Shown here piece after piece: positions 41,424 to 50,984 of a stretch of 64,000 nt of DNA. The position numbers and the translations under genes are program-made. The stretch is from CAYRWR01 sp964428015 (GTDB taxonomy: Bacteria; Spirochaetota; Brevinematia; Brevinematales; CAYRWR01). Below the pieces are notes generated by a model that made no database searches, was not told the DNA's origin, and saw only the letters and a program-made list of their open reading frames with translations. Every line of letters starts with the position of its first letter. Position 1 is the stretch's first letter. The DNA lies in assembly GCA_964428015.1 (NCBI GenBank), contig CAYRWR010000006.1, positions 65,812 to 129,811 on the forward strand. Direction: 5' to 3'.

Positions 41424-42758
41424 TCAGTGTACAAAGCGATGGGAATAAATATTGGAGACCAGGGCTGCCCCTATGATAAAGGTCAGGAAAGAAGAACCGC
41501 CGTAACTGATAAAAGGCAGAGGCAGTCCTGTCACTGGCGCCCACCCCAGAGTCATTCCCACATTAATGATGAAATGGATAAAAAACATGGCAAAAATACC
41601 GGTGGCGATCAGCATTCCCTCTTTATCTTTGGCATTATTGATGGTTTTATTGATGTAGTAGAAATATGCCACGAAGAGTCCCATAATCAGGGAAGCACCC
41701 AGAAAACCGAGCTCTTCGCTGATAATGGAAAAGATAAAGTCCGTACTTTTTTCAGGCAGGAATCCCAGGGTGTTCTGTGAACCGCGGAAAATACCTTTTC
41801 CCCGGAAGCGGCCTGATCCCACCGCGATCATACTCTGGATAATATTATATCCCGCGCCCCAGCGGTCCAGTTCAGGGCTGACAAAAGCCAGTAGACGCTT
41901 CCACTGGTAGGGCTTCAATACCTTGATGGCTGTAGCTGAAAATAGGGATGTACTCCCGATAATCAAAGTGAAGGGAAGTATCTTGGATATGATCTTGACC
42001 GGGTGGAAAAAACCTATGATAATGGATACCAGAGAATACAGAAAGGTCACCAGTGTCACAGCCAGAAGAGTTGAAAAAGAGAATAATCCCTTGAAAAATG
42101 CCAGTTCTTTACCACCCATCTGCAGATAATAAAACTCATAATAAGCCCGGCCCAATACCAGTACTCCGGTGGCAGCGACTATTATCAGGATATAATTCAA
42201 AAACTTTTCATTATTCATGCCCATATAGCTCATGAACAGGAATATCATAAAAAACACGATACCTGTGCCCAGGTCAGGCTGCAGCATAATCAGGCCCAGG
42301 GGGAGCAGCAGAATACCCAGGGAAATCAGAAAAGTCTGGATTTTCTTTTCACCCAGAGGGGCCCGCGATAGAAATTTCGCGTAGAACAGGATATAGAATA
42401 ATTTCATAATTTCAGAGGGCTGTATTCCTAGTCCGCCCACACCCAGCCAGCTCTTGGCTCCCCGCACTTCTTTACCAAATACCAGGGTGATGATCAGCAT
42501 CACGATTCCGGTGATATAAAAATACTCCCCAATTTCAGCCAGCTGGAAATAATCCACACTCAGGATAAAAATTGAAATTCCAAGCCCAATGATAAACCAG
42601 GTGAGCTGTTTGAAAAACTGACTTTCAAAAAAGGGACCAATAGTACCATCTTCAGCTCTGATACCGGTACTATAGATGAATACCAGGCCGATAATAGATA
42701 GGACCAGAGGTATAACGATAAATCCATAGGAAACGTTTTTCAGATTATCTTTTAACAT
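41424..42758 (-). CDS. rodA: Rod-shape-determining peptidoglycan glycosyltransferase RodA
   Basis: A SEDS-family polymerase of lipid II that works with PBP2 to elongate the sidewall. 444 aa with about 10 membrane segments, longer than typical RodA (about 370) because of an internal insertion near 210-270. Visible signatures are GLGIQPSEIMKLFYIL near 115-130, QPDLGTGIVFF, and the C-terminal PVTGLPLPFISYGGSS. The gene starts one base after mrdA, as in many bacteria. Confidence 0.95.
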   Translation of the reverse strand: MLKDNLKNVSYGFIVIPLVLSIIGLVFIYSTGIRAEDGTIGPFFESQFFKQLTWFIIGLGISIFILSVDYFQLAEIGEYFYITGIVMLIITLVFGKEVRGAKSWLGVGGLGIQPSEIMKLFYILFYAKFLSRAPLGEKKIQTFLISLGILLLPLGLIMLQPDLGTGIVFFMIFLFMSYMGMNNEKFLNYILIIVAATGVLVLGRAYYEFYYLQMGGKELAFFKGLFSFSTLLAVTLVTFLYSLVSIIIGFFHPVKIISKILPFTLIIGSTSLFSATAIKVLKPYQWKRLLAFVSPELDRWGAGYNIIQSMIAVGSGRFRGKGIFRGSQNTLGFLPEKSTDFIFSIISEELGFLGASLIMGLFVAYFYYINKTINNAKDKEGMLIATGIFAMFFIHFIINVGMTLGWAPVTGLPLPFISYGGSSFLTFIIGAALVSNIYSHRFVH

Positions 42759-42759
42759 C

Positions 42760-44589
42760 TTATTTTCCCGTCTGTTTTTTCTTAAAACTCATTCCCATGA
42801 TATCTTTAAAATAAAAGTCAATGAGTTTAGCTGCTACCGGTGCTGCCGCGCTGGAACCATGTCCTCCATGCTCCACCACAACCGTAACAGCTATAACATT
42901 ATCCAGGTTGGGGTCGCCATAAGGGGCATAGGCAGTGAAAAGGGCATGATCGTCTTTGGTGAGACCGGCCTGGCCTGTACCTGTCTTACCGCCCATAGGG
43001 ACATCGGTGAGGTATTTCAGCCAGCTGGCGGTACCGTACTCCAGCACCTGATGCATACCTTCTTTTACCATTTCAAAATTTTCTTTTGACATAGTGATCT
43101 TGCGGAGTACTTCCGGAGACTTGGTCCAGACTATTTTTCGATTCAACGGGTCCAGTTTATTTTTAAGTAAAAATGGTTTGTATACAGTTCCGTCATTCAC
43201 GATGGTAGCGGTCATTACATTCAATCCCAGGGGTGTAACCAGAAGGTCACCCTGGCCTATGGAAATATTGGCGGTGTCACCTAGTGACCAGGGCCTTTTA
43301 TGAGTCTTTTTGAACCAGTCCATCTCGGGGAGCAGACCGGTTTTTTCATTAGGCAGGTCGATCTGGGATTTTACATTCAGGCCATAGAGACGGGCCATCT
43401 GCATGATCCTTTCCCGTCCCAGACTGGAATGTATCCCTATACTGTAAAAGAAAACATCACAGGAACGGGCAATGGCATCAATAAAACTGACATTGTGATG
43501 TACGCTCCAGCAGCCGAATTTCCGCTTTCCTATAAAAGTGTAACCCGGACAATTATAATGAACCTGGGAAGGATTACCGGCGTTCAGATAAGCGGAAGCA
43601 GTCACCAGTTTAAAGGTGGAAGCAGGGGGATAGGTACCCTGGAGTGCCCGATCCAGAAAAGGTTTATTGATATCATTTTTCAGCAGGAAAAATTCCTCTT
43701 CGCTGAATCTGTCGGTAAAGACATTGGGGTCAAAGCCGGGAGTGGATACCAGGGTCAGAATCTCTCCTGTAGCAGGTTTGGAAATGACTACGGCCCCTTT
43801 GTAATTTTGTTCAGCCATCAGCTCATAAGCATAATCCTGCAGCTGCTTATGTATAGTCAACACCAGGGGAGGCCCAGGGACAGCTTCTGTGACATTAGTT
43901 TCCCACATCACCGTACCCACCGCGTCCACGGTACGCTGCTTTATACCTTCCTGCCCGCGAATGATCTCATCATAATATTTTTCAATACCTTTCTTGCCCA
44001 GAATAGTACCGGAGTGATATTCCCGGTGTTCTTTCATTTTTTCCAGTTCTTCCTTGCTGATGATACCGGTATAACCTATGACATGCGAAGCTTTCTCACG
44101 GGAAGGATACACTCTGCGGGGACGGTTATCCCATAATACACCGGGATAGAGATCTGAATGTTCCGCCAGCCTGACCAGTGTTTTGGAATCGATATCGTAT
44201 TTCAGGATGACCGGAGTGTATTTGTCCAGGGCCAGTTCTTCCAGGGTCAGTTTGATTTTATCCAGAGGCATATTGATTACCAGAGACAGGTTGGACAGGA
44301 CCTGTTCTTTTTTATCTTCTTCCTTGGGAAGGTTGGCAGGTATGACAATAATGGACAGAGACTTACGATTATAAGCCAGTTTATTGTTCATCGTACGATC
44401 CAGGAGCACGGAACGGTAGGCCGGTATCCTGATGGGTTGGAGTTTATTACTTTCTGATTCTCTATAGTAATCTTTTCCTTTGATGATCTGAAGATAAAAT
44501 AATCTGAAAAACATCAGGAGGGAGAAACTGTAAATAATGATATTTATAATCAAAAGCCTGGTTTTGGCTTTCTGGGTCATTTCCAGCAT
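42760..44589 (-). CDS. mrdA: Penicillin-binding protein 2 (peptidoglycan transpeptidase)
   Basis: 609 aa bitopic protein: membrane helix at about 14-32, pedestal domain (40-260) and transpeptidase domain. The catalytic motifs are YPPASTFKL (SxxK), the SCD form of SxN, and GGKTGTGQ (KTG). It cross-links new sidewall peptidoglycan with RodA, encoded next. GGAG lies 9 bases before the start; a second in-frame ATG three codons in is also possible. Spirochaetes have peptidoglycan next to the inner membrane, so this pair should maintain cylinder growth here. Confidence 0.95.
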   Translation of the reverse strand: MLEMTQKAKTRLLIINIIIYSFSLLMFFRLFYLQIIKGKDYYRESESNKLQPIRIPAYRSVLLDRTMNNKLAYNRKSLSIIVIPANLPKEEDKKEQVLSNLSLVINMPLDKIKLTLEELALDKYTPVILKYDIDSKTLVRLAEHSDLYPGVLWDNRPRRVYPSREKASHVIGYTGIISKEELEKMKEHREYHSGTILGKKGIEKYYDEIIRGQEGIKQRTVDAVGTVMWETNVTEAVPGPPLVLTIHKQLQDYAYELMAEQNYKGAVVISKPATGEILTLVSTPGFDPNVFTDRFSEEEFFLLKNDINKPFLDRALQGTYPPASTFKLVTASAYLNAGNPSQVHYNCPGYTFIGKRKFGCWSVHHNVSFIDAIARSCDVFFYSIGIHSSLGRERIMQMARLYGLNVKSQIDLPNEKTGLLPEMDWFKKTHKRPWSLGDTANISIGQGDLLVTPLGLNVMTATIVNDGTVYKPFLLKNKLDPLNRKIVWTKSPEVLRKITMSKENFEMVKEGMHQVLEYGTASWLKYLTDVPMGGKTGTGQAGLTKDDHALFTAYAPYGDPNLDNVIAVTVVVEHGGHGSSAAAPVAAKLIDFYFKDIMGMSFKKKQTGK

Positions 44590-44601
44590 ATAGCAGGACT
44601 C

Positions 44602-46584
44602 CTAAATCAGGTTCTGGGGGTCGATGTCCAGTTCCAGGAACAAATAGGCCGAAAGCTTATGTTTTTGAAAAAAATCCTTGACTCCAGCCAGCATATGGTT
44701 GATCCTCTGGATATTCATGGATTTTAATATTATATGATATCGATATTGATTATTCAACTTTTCCATGGGGCAGCTGACCGGCCCCAGAATTTCCAGCTCT
44801 TCTTTATGTCCTTTATAGGGAGTCAGGAAATTTTTCAGGTTTTCTGAGAATTCCATGACCTGCTCCAATTTCACCCCCCTGACCACAGCTCTGCCTAACC
44901 GGGTAAAGGGCGGATACCTGAATTGGCGGCGCTTTTCCATTTCCAGCTTGTAGAAACCTTTAAAGTCCTGATGTGAAGCCATAGTGATAGCATAATGTTC
45001 GGGCATGTAGGTCTGAATCACGGCCTTACCCTGTAGCTCTCTCCTGCCCGCCCGGCCGATCACCTGTGTAAGCAGAATAAAGGTGCGTTCCGCGCTCCTG
45101 AAATCAGGGATATTAAGGATGATGTCAGGTAAAATGGCCCCTACCAGATTGATCCCGGCGATATCATGCCCTTTGGCTATCATCTGAGTACCCACCAGGA
45201 TATCAATTTTCCCTTTCTTCAAATCACTGAGTATTTCTTCATACTGGTATTTTCCCCGAGTGGTGTCCAGGTCCATGCGGGCTACCCGGGCCTGGGGGAA
45301 CAATTCCGATATATGGGATTCCAGACGCTCTGTGCCGCTGCCCATTTCTTTAAAAGCTATGTTCTGGCATTGAGGACAGGAGTGGGGGATGCCCGACTGA
45401 TAACCGCAATGATGGCACTTGAGCAGCTGTTTTTGCTTGTGGAGAGTCAGAGACACATCACAGTTGGGGCACTGTGCTACATAGCCGCATTCCTGGCAGA
45501 GCAATACCGGGGAAAAACCTCTGCGATTCAGGAAAAGGAGGGTCTGCTGACCGGCCTGCATGGCCTGAATGACCTCCAAAAAAAGTTTTTGTGAAAAAAG
45601 AGTGTTTCCTTTCTCTTCTGCTCTGAGGTCCAGGATCTCAACCTGCGGTATCCGGCTGGTCCCGAATCTCTGTTGCAGCTCTATCAGTTTCATTTTTCCG
45701 GTTTGAGCATGATAATAACTTTCCAGCTGGGGAGTGGCTGACCCCAGGACCAGTGCCGCGTTTTCCTGTTTACAGCGGAAGAACGCTACCTGCCGGGCAT
45801 GATAGCGGGGTTTGTTGCCTGATTTGTAGGAGGATTCATGTTCTTCATCAATGATGATCAGTCCCAGGTCTTTCATGGGGAGAAAAATCGCGGAACGAGG
45901 GCCGATCAAAACCTGGGCTTCTCCTCTTTGGCATCTCTTCCATTCTCCCAGCCTTTCTCCGGGGGACAGTTTGCTATGATAGACAGCAACTTTATCTCCG
46001 AAGCTATTATAAAACCTTTCCAGAGTTTGAGGAGTCAGTGCTATTTCCGGGATTAATATGATCACCGTTTTATTCATTGCCAGACAGGAGCGGACCAGGT
46101 GTTTATATACTTCGGTCTTACCGGAACCTGTGATTCCATGGAGGTAATAAGCGCTGTTTGTACCCAAGCCCGGGAGAATTTGTTCATAGGCTGATTGCTG
46201 CTCCTGATTTAATCGGGCTAATGTATCATGGAATACAAAGGGTAGGGGAAAGTAGCGGGGATTACGTGCTGCCGGGAGAATGGTGAACAGAGCCTCTCCC
46301 AATGAACAGAGATAATAATCACGCAGCCATTCAGCCAACTGATAGAGTCTTTCATCCAGGACAGGCTCATTATCCAGAACTTTTTCTACGGGTTTAAGCT
46401 TGATCCCCTGTAGCTGTTCTCCCACATCACGGTCTTCATGAATGGCTAGAGCCAATGCCATCATTTTTCTTCCGCCAAAGTTAACCTGAAGCCGATAAAA
46501 TCTATCCAGATCCATGCCTTCAGGAATGGTATAATGGAAATTCTTTTCCAAGGGGACATTGAGTACAACTTCTACCAGGAGCAT
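44602..46584 (-). CDS. priA: Primosomal replication-restart helicase PriA
   Basis: 660 aa, a little shorter than E. coli PriA. It has a 3'-DNA-binding domain, a superfamily 2 helicase core with Walker A GITGSGKTEVY (near 150) and DEEHESSYK, and a zinc-binding cysteine set (CQECGYVAQCPNCDVSLTLH, CHHCG, CPQCQ) between the helicase lobes. Motif VI is QVIGRAGRR. PriA reloads the replicative helicase at stalled forks. It lies 12 bases upstream of mrdA and 85 bases after rdgB. Confidence 0.95.
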   Translation of the reverse strand: MLLVEVVLNVPLEKNFHYTIPEGMDLDRFYRLQVNFGGRKMMALALAIHEDRDVGEQLQGIKLKPVEKVLDNEPVLDERLYQLAEWLRDYYLCSLGEALFTILPAARNPRYFPLPFVFHDTLARLNQEQQSAYEQILPGLGTNSAYYLHGITGSGKTEVYKHLVRSCLAMNKTVIILIPEIALTPQTLERFYNSFGDKVAVYHSKLSPGERLGEWKRCQRGEAQVLIGPRSAIFLPMKDLGLIIIDEEHESSYKSGNKPRYHARQVAFFRCKQENAALVLGSATPQLESYYHAQTGKMKLIELQQRFGTSRIPQVEILDLRAEEKGNTLFSQKLFLEVIQAMQAGQQTLLFLNRRGFSPVLLCQECGYVAQCPNCDVSLTLHKQKQLLKCHHCGYQSGIPHSCPQCQNIAFKEMGSGTERLESHISELFPQARVARMDLDTTRGKYQYEEILSDLKKGKIDILVGTQMIAKGHDIAGINLVGAILPDIILNIPDFRSAERTFILLTQVIGRAGRRELQGKAVIQTYMPEHYAITMASHQDFKGFYKLEMEKRRQFRYPPFTRLGRAVVRGVKLEQVMEFSENLKNFLTPYKGHKEELEILGPVSCPMEKLNNQYRYHIILKSMNIQRINHMLAGVKDFFQKHKLSAYLFLELDIDPQNLI

Positions 46585-46669
46585 AATTCAGACCGGTTAA
46601 AATCCAGTTTTTTCATAGAAACCAGATCAATATAAAAGCAGATGCCGGGGAAATAGATCGGAGCGAGGT

Positions 46670-47281
46670 TCAATTTGTACCAGCCAGAAGATGTTCCAGA
46701 GTAGCGGTAATCTGCTGGAGGGCACGGGAGCGGTGGGATATTTTATTCTTGGCATCCAGATCGATTTCGGCAAAGGTCTGGCTGTAATGATAAAATTCAG
46801 GCAGAAAGATAGGATCATATCCAAATCCCTGGATACCTCTGGGAGCAAAAGCAATTGATCCTGAACATATACCCTGAGCACTGTGGATGGAGCTGTCTGG
46901 ACTAATCAGCACCATCATACATACAAACCGGGCTGTTCGCTGATTAAACGGTACACCTTCCAGAGCTTTGAGTAGTTTGTTTATTAGCTGTTCCTGGGTA
47001 CTGTCCGGACCGGCATAACGGGCGGAATATATACCTGGTTCCCCGTTTAATGCGTCCACTTCCAGCCCTGAATCATCGGACAGTACAAAAGCATCTGGAT
47101 ATAATTTGCGAATGGCCTGAGCTTTGATCAATGCGTTCTGATAAAAACTGGAACCGGTTTCTTCTATATCTTCAGTAAACCCAATTTCCCGCAGGCCTGA
47201 AATGATTAATTCAGGATGGTTTAACAGAGAACGAATTTCTTTGATTTTCCCTTGGTTATTACTGGCGATTATAAGTTTCAA
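46670..47281 (-). CDS. rdgB: XTP/dITP diphosphatase (RdgB/HAM1)
   Basis: 203 aa, the family length. The N-terminal IIASNNQGKIKEI is the substrate-loop motif, and DDSGLEVDALNGEPGIYSAR with GFGYDPIFLP and ISHRSRA complete the set. The enzyme removes non-canonical purine triphosphates (ITP, XTP) to protect DNA and RNA. It is the first gene of the seven-gene minus-strand unit, with a strong promoter upstream. Confidence 0.95.
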   Translation of the reverse strand: MKLIIASNNQGKIKEIRSLLNHPELIISGLREIGFTEDIEETGSSFYQNALIKAQAIRKLYPDAFVLSDDSGLEVDALNGEPGIYSARYAGPDSTQEQLINKLLKALEGVPFNQRTARFVCMMVLISPDSSIHSAQGICSGSIAFAPRGIQGFGYDPIFLPEFYHYSQTFAEIDLDAKNKISHRSRALQQITATLEHLLAGTN

Positions 47282-47307
47282 TGATTTCCCCTCAAAATGA
47301 CTAAGTT

Positions 47308-47336
47308 ATTTTATCGGGTTAAGGTTGAAGTGTCAA
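47308..47336 (-). promoter_or_regulatory. Sigma-70 promoter of the rdgB-priA-mrdA-rodA operon
   Basis: Minus strand perfect TTGACA (47331-47336), 17-base spacer, TAAAAT (47308-47313), 26 bases before the rdgB ATG. Confidence 0.72.
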
Positions 47337-47359
47337 ACAAAAAAAGAAGTAAATAATGG

Positions 47360-47387
47360 TTTACTTTTTTAAATTAATTTATATAAT
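47360..47387 (+). promoter_or_regulatory. Sigma-70 promoter of the DUF1015 gene
   Basis: TTTACT (47360-47365), 16-base spacer, perfect TATAAT (47382-47387), divergent from the rdgB promoter. Confidence 0.55.
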
Positions 47388-47453
47388 ATATAGTGACGAT
47401 AAACAACTAGTGAAAAATACGTTTTTTATTAACAGTATGTAAAAGGGGATGAT

Positions 47454-48785
47454 ATGGCACAATTGCGTGAATTCTCAAGTATGTATTATAATCCGAAAAA
47501 AAATCCGGATATATCCAAATTATGTTGTCCTCCTTACAATAAAATCGATAGTTCCAAGAAGAAGGAACTTTATGATTCAGACCCCTATAATTATGTCAAT
47601 CTGGTTTTACCTGAAGGTGATTCTCAGGAAAAATATCGAAATTCTATTAAACGTATTTTCAGTTGGCTGCTTAGAGACGTGATGTTAATTGATGAAAAGC
47701 CCTCTATGTATCTGTACGAACACAATTTTAAAATGGATGGGGTTAATCAGGTTCGTTACGGGATTACCACTTTGGTAAAGCTGGAAGAAGATCCACAGAA
47801 AATTAAAATATCCGAAAGATCCCACAGTCAGGGTGTAGAAGACAGATACAATCTCCTAAAAGAGACAGAGACTCATCTGGAAAGTGTACTTTTCGCCTGC
47901 AATGATTCTCAAAACCAGCTCTTAGCTTTGCTGAAACAGATTCCTGAAAAATCAACAGTCATGCAGGAAGTCAAAGATCAATATGCAAATATTCACCGTA
48001 TTTATCGTATTGAAGACGAAAGTATAGTAAATAATATCAAATCCTTCACCGGTGATAAGACATTTTATCTGCTGGAAGGGGTTCACAAATATCAGGCAGC
48101 ACTTCAGTATAGAAAATCTGTGGCAAATGCCCCCCAGGTAATAGATGGAACCAGATCGGATGATTATATCCTGGGTACTATTGTAGTCATGCAGGACACA
48201 ACTCTTAAGACTCTTCCAGCTAATGTGAATTTGCGGGAAACAGGCATGTCAGGTGTAGCCTTTTTAAAAGGCCTCGAAAAGAATTTTAAAATGGGTGCTA
48301 TGGCTTTTGAAGATGAACGCATGGAAAGAGCAGCCCGTGTAAAGCTAAGAAAAATGATGATGGAAAATAAGGCTAGAGGGATTTTGTCTTTGGGTGTATA
48401 CATCAAAGAAGTCCCGGGTAAATACTTTATTCTGTCAGTAACTCCAGAAGCTTTGACTCAGATTAAAGCCGGAATAGGTGGGAGTGAGATAAAAAAATCC
48501 CAGGATATTTTTTATTGGGAAAAGCTGATCATTCAGGATGCTTTAAAGCTTAAAATGGAAGATGAGAATAAAATTTCCATGGTGAGGGGCGATAATACCG
48601 CATTGGAAGCGGTAAAATCAGGAGAATTTGATATTGCTTTGATTATAAATCCTATAAAAGTTATGGATGTCATTCGTATTGCCGATAATAACGAACAGAT
48701 TCCTCATTTATCGGCCGATTTTTATCCCAGTCTTCTGGGAGGTTTGTTGGCTTATTCCCTTAAATATTCAAAAATAAAGGGTTGA
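47454..48785 (+). CDS. DUF1015 family protein
   Basis: 443 aa. The family is recognised by CCPPYNKIDSSKKKELYDSD near the N-terminus, YLYEHNF, LEGVHKYQAALQYR (HHR-like EGxHKYxA), and the VNLRETG region. DUF1015 proteins look like kinase-type or serine-modifying enzymes in some pathways, but the function is not established; its HK-like residues are kept here. AAAAGGGG precedes the ATG. It is followed by a FlgD-like lipoprotein gene after 25 bases, in the same direction. Confidence 0.85.
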   Translation: MAQLREFSSMYYNPKKNPDISKLCCPPYNKIDSSKKKELYDSDPYNYVNLVLPEGDSQEKYRNSIKRIFSWLLRDVMLIDEKPSMYLYEHNFKMDGVNQVRYGITTLVKLEEDPQKIKISERSHSQGVEDRYNLLKETETHLESVLFACNDSQNQLLALLKQIPEKSTVMQEVKDQYANIHRIYRIEDESIVNNIKSFTGDKTFYLLEGVHKYQAALQYRKSVANAPQVIDGTRSDDYILGTIVVMQDTTLKTLPANVNLRETGMSGVAFLKGLEKNFKMGAMAFEDERMERAARVKLRKMMMENKARGILSLGVYIKEVPGKYFILSVTPEALTQIKAGIGGSEIKKSQDIFYWEKLIIQDALKLKMEDENKISMVRGDNTALEAVKSGEFDIALIINPIKVMDVIRIADNNEQIPHLSADFYPSLLGGLLAYSLKYSKIKG

Positions 48786-48810
48786 GAGTGAGGTTTCCAA
48801 GGAGGGAAGC

Positions 48811-49671
48811 ATGCGGGTACTCGCTCTTATCTTTATAACTTTTATCTTAATGGGTTGTGATAATTTTCTGGGTAAAAACCAGGACAAAAAACAGAATAAT
48901 CAAAATGATGTCATTGTGGATGTCATCCCTGATTCCATTCTCAAAAACGCCAATATAGAAACTAATGATACTGAAATAGATGTCATGGAGGATGTTTCCA
49001 ATCTGGGAAATACTGAGATCATTATGCCCAATAATGATCAGAAATCAGTAAAAAATGACACAAAAACGGAAAAAGATATTCCTCATGTCAGTGAAGTAGT
49101 TTCAGATCAAAAAATGCCCAAACAACAAGAAAAAAACACAGAAACCATAGATATGGAAATGAACCCGATTTCAGTGGTAGAAAAAAAGAAGACCCAGAGC
49201 ATTCAGTATAATAATGAAATCAATACTCCGGTGACTGAAAGTAAAATTATAGAACCAAAGAATATCTCTATGCCGGTCAGTACTCATAACGGCAGTCTGA
49301 TTATAGTCGGAAATGACAGGATTGGACAGTCTGTATCTCCCAGAAAATACATACAGCAGTCATTCGCAGTGTTTGAAAAGAATAAATACGCGGTTTACAT
49401 TGAGTTTCAGGTATATGCAGTCCCCACCAGCAGCAGATTGAGAAGATCAGCATATTATCTCCTGGGATATAATAAATTTGCCAGGCTGATTAATCATCAG
49501 GCGCAATTTACCAGATTCTGGAATGGTAAAAATACCAAAGGGCAGTTTTTACCTAAAGGCAAATATAATATTTATCTATATTATAAAGTAAAAAATTCTC
49601 AGGGTAAGATAATACAGACTGGCGGAAGATATTGGGGCAACAGCAGAAAATATTATGTGCAGTTATATTAA
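48811..49671 (+). CDS. Lipoprotein with disordered linker and FlgD-like Ig domain
   Basis: 286 aa with a lipobox (LMGC, Cys16). Residues about 20-165 are polar (Asn, Asp, Lys, Glu) and probably disordered. The C-terminal domain (about 190-286) has RFWNGKNTKGQFLPKGKYNI, the W-xG-x-x-xG-x-x-PxGxY signature of the FlgD Ig-like fold. Such domains in lipoproteins are structural or adhesive; it is not the flagellar hook cap itself. AGGAGGGAAGC precedes the start. It lies upstream of panD and the flaA genes. Confidence 0.7.
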   Translation: MRVLALIFITFILMGCDNFLGKNQDKKQNNQNDVIVDVIPDSILKNANIETNDTEIDVMEDVSNLGNTEIIMPNNDQKSVKNDTKTEKDIPHVSEVVSDQKMPKQQEKNTETIDMEMNPISVVEKKKTQSIQYNNEINTPVTESKIIEPKNISMPVSTHNGSLIIVGNDRIGQSVSPRKYIQQSFAVFEKNKYAVYIEFQVYAVPTSSRLRRSAYYLLGYNKFARLINHQAQFTRFWNGKNTKGQFLPKGKYNIYLYYKVKNSQGKIIQTGGRYWGNSRKYYVQLY

Positions 49672-49696
49672 GATTTAGCTATTATCTTGCCGATTG
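49669..49696 (+). promoter_or_regulatory. Sigma-28-like promoter before panD-flaA
   Basis: TAAG (49669-49672), 16-base spacer and GCCGATTG (49689-49696). The FliA (sigma-28) consensus is TAAA-N15-GCCGATAA. It starts in the stop codon region of the lipoprotein gene. The fliS operon has a similar element. Confidence 0.4.
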
Positions 49697-49719
49697 GATA
49701 TAAAGATAACTTTTTTTAG

Positions 49720-49748
49720 TTGATTAAAAATAAATATCATTTTATTAT
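49720..49748 (+). promoter_or_regulatory. Sigma-70 promoter before panD
   Basis: TTGATT (49720-49725), 17-base spacer, TATTAT (49743-49748), 36 bases before the panD ATG. Confidence 0.5.
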
Positions 49749-49784
49749 AATTAAATAGAGAGATAAATTTAGAGGAATAGTTTG

Positions 49785-50156
49785 ATGACCATTAACCTGC
49801 TGAAGTCCAAGATACACCGTGCTGTGGTAACTGAGACTGCACTGGACTATGTAGGAAGTGTGACCATAGATGAAGACCTGATGAAGGCGGCTAAAATATT
49901 CCATTTTGAAATGGTGCATATATGGAATATAACTAATGGGTCCAGGATGGTCACATATGCCATTCCCGGTGAAAGCGGGAGCGGTGTGATATGCCTAAAT
50001 GGGGCGGCAGCACACCTTCACCAAATTGGTGACAAAGTGATAATTGCTTCTTTTGCCAATGTGGAAGAAGCCGAGGCAGAAGGGTTTGTCCCTGAAATTG
50101 TTGTAGTAGACCAAAATAACAAAATAGAACAGGTCATAAAGAGCAAAAAGTTCTAA
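49785..50156 (+). CDS. panD: Aspartate 1-decarboxylase (pyruvoyl enzyme)
   Basis: 123 aa from the ATG at 49785 (AGAGGA 8 bases upstream). It makes beta-alanine for pantothenate. The self-cleavage site G24-S25 (YVGSVTI) gives the pyruvoyl group and falls at exactly the same numbering as in well-studied enzymes, which supports this start; the frame also allows a TTG one codon earlier. LLKSKIHR, WNITNG and GESGSGVICLNGAAA are the conserved blocks. Unusually, it is directly upstream of flagellar sheath genes. Confidence 0.97.
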   Translation: MTINLLKSKIHRAVVTETALDYVGSVTIDEDLMKAAKIFHFEMVHIWNITNGSRMVTYAIPGESGSGVICLNGAAAHLHQIGDKVIIASFANVEEAEAEGFVPEIVVVDQNNKIEQVIKSKKF

Positions 50157-50166
50157 GGAGAGGAAA

Positions 50167-50967
50167 ATGAAATACAGAGGAAGTACAGTCTTTGGCATCA
50201 TCGTTTTTATGGCTCTAATATTATTAAATGCTCGCCCTTTGTTCTCGTTTGGGTTCAGTTCAGATGATAAAGATACAGTAAATCTCCAGACTTTTGTAGT
50301 CTCTGACTTTGGTGATGATACTGACAAAGAGCTTAAAATGATCTGGAAAGCAAATTTTTCCAGATTTGCCAAACCCAAAGATCCTACACAGGTGATGAGT
50401 GAACCTGATCCGGAAGCTTGTAACATAAAATATGTGGAAGCAAAACCTTTAGGATTACCTAATCTGGTAGATGCCAAACAAAAATATGCTTTAGGTGTAA
50501 AAGCACAATTTTTGAAGAAGTCCTACAACTGGATTGAACTTATACCATATACATCAGATTCCGGATTTAGCGGATCTGCACCTGATCCTAATGCACAGGG
50601 AACAGCACATCCCCTGGAATTGATCGGAGTGATTAAGAGTCTGGATATGTGGGTATGGGGTGGAAATTATAACTATTGGATAGAGTTCTATCTTCAGGAT
50701 TTCAAGGGTTACCTGCATAGATTATCAGCAGGAGATATTGCATTTGTCGGATGGAAAAACATGCGCACTAAGATTCCCGATTACATACCTCAAGCCGAGC
50801 ATCATGTGCCATTCATGAAACCCCTTAAATTGGAAATGATCAAACTATGGTCTTATCCCACCGAAAGAGTAGATCAGTTTTATGCTTACTTTGACTATAT
50901 GCAGGTACAGACCGACGTTTACCAGGAAAGATTTAATGGTGACGATCTGGCTGTTCAAAAATGGTAA
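50167..50967 (+). CDS. flaA: Flagellar filament outer layer protein FlaA
   Basis: 266 aa with a signal peptide (about 1-28) and the FlaA sequence pattern: LQTFVVSDFGDD near 38, KYALGVKAQFLKKSYNWIEL, then WVWGGNYNYWIEFYLQDFKG and a FYAYFDYMQVQTD end. FlaA covers the flagellin core of spirochaetal periplasmic flagella and affects cell wave shape. It is exported by Sec, not by the flagellar apparatus. AAGGAGAGG precedes the ATG, 10 bases after panD. A second flaA follows. Confidence 0.92.
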   Translation: MKYRGSTVFGIIVFMALILLNARPLFSFGFSSDDKDTVNLQTFVVSDFGDDTDKELKMIWKANFSRFAKPKDPTQVMSEPDPEACNIKYVEAKPLGLPNLVDAKQKYALGVKAQFLKKSYNWIELIPYTSDSGFSGSAPDPNAQGTAHPLELIGVIKSLDMWVWGGNYNYWIEFYLQDFKGYLHRLSAGDIAFVGWKNMRTKIPDYIPQAEHHVPFMKPLKLEMIKLWSYPTERVDQFYAYFDYMQVQTDVYQERFNGDDLAVQKW

Positions 50968-50984
50968 AATAGGGGAGGATGTAT

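Noticed and set aside
43300..44136. A 278-codon open frame opposite mrdA
   Set aside because: A shadow of the PBP2 gene with no recognisable protein.
48811..49671. Flagellar hook-cap protein FlgD
   Set aside because: Only the FlgD-like Ig fold is shared. The lipobox and disordered linker argue against the hook cap.
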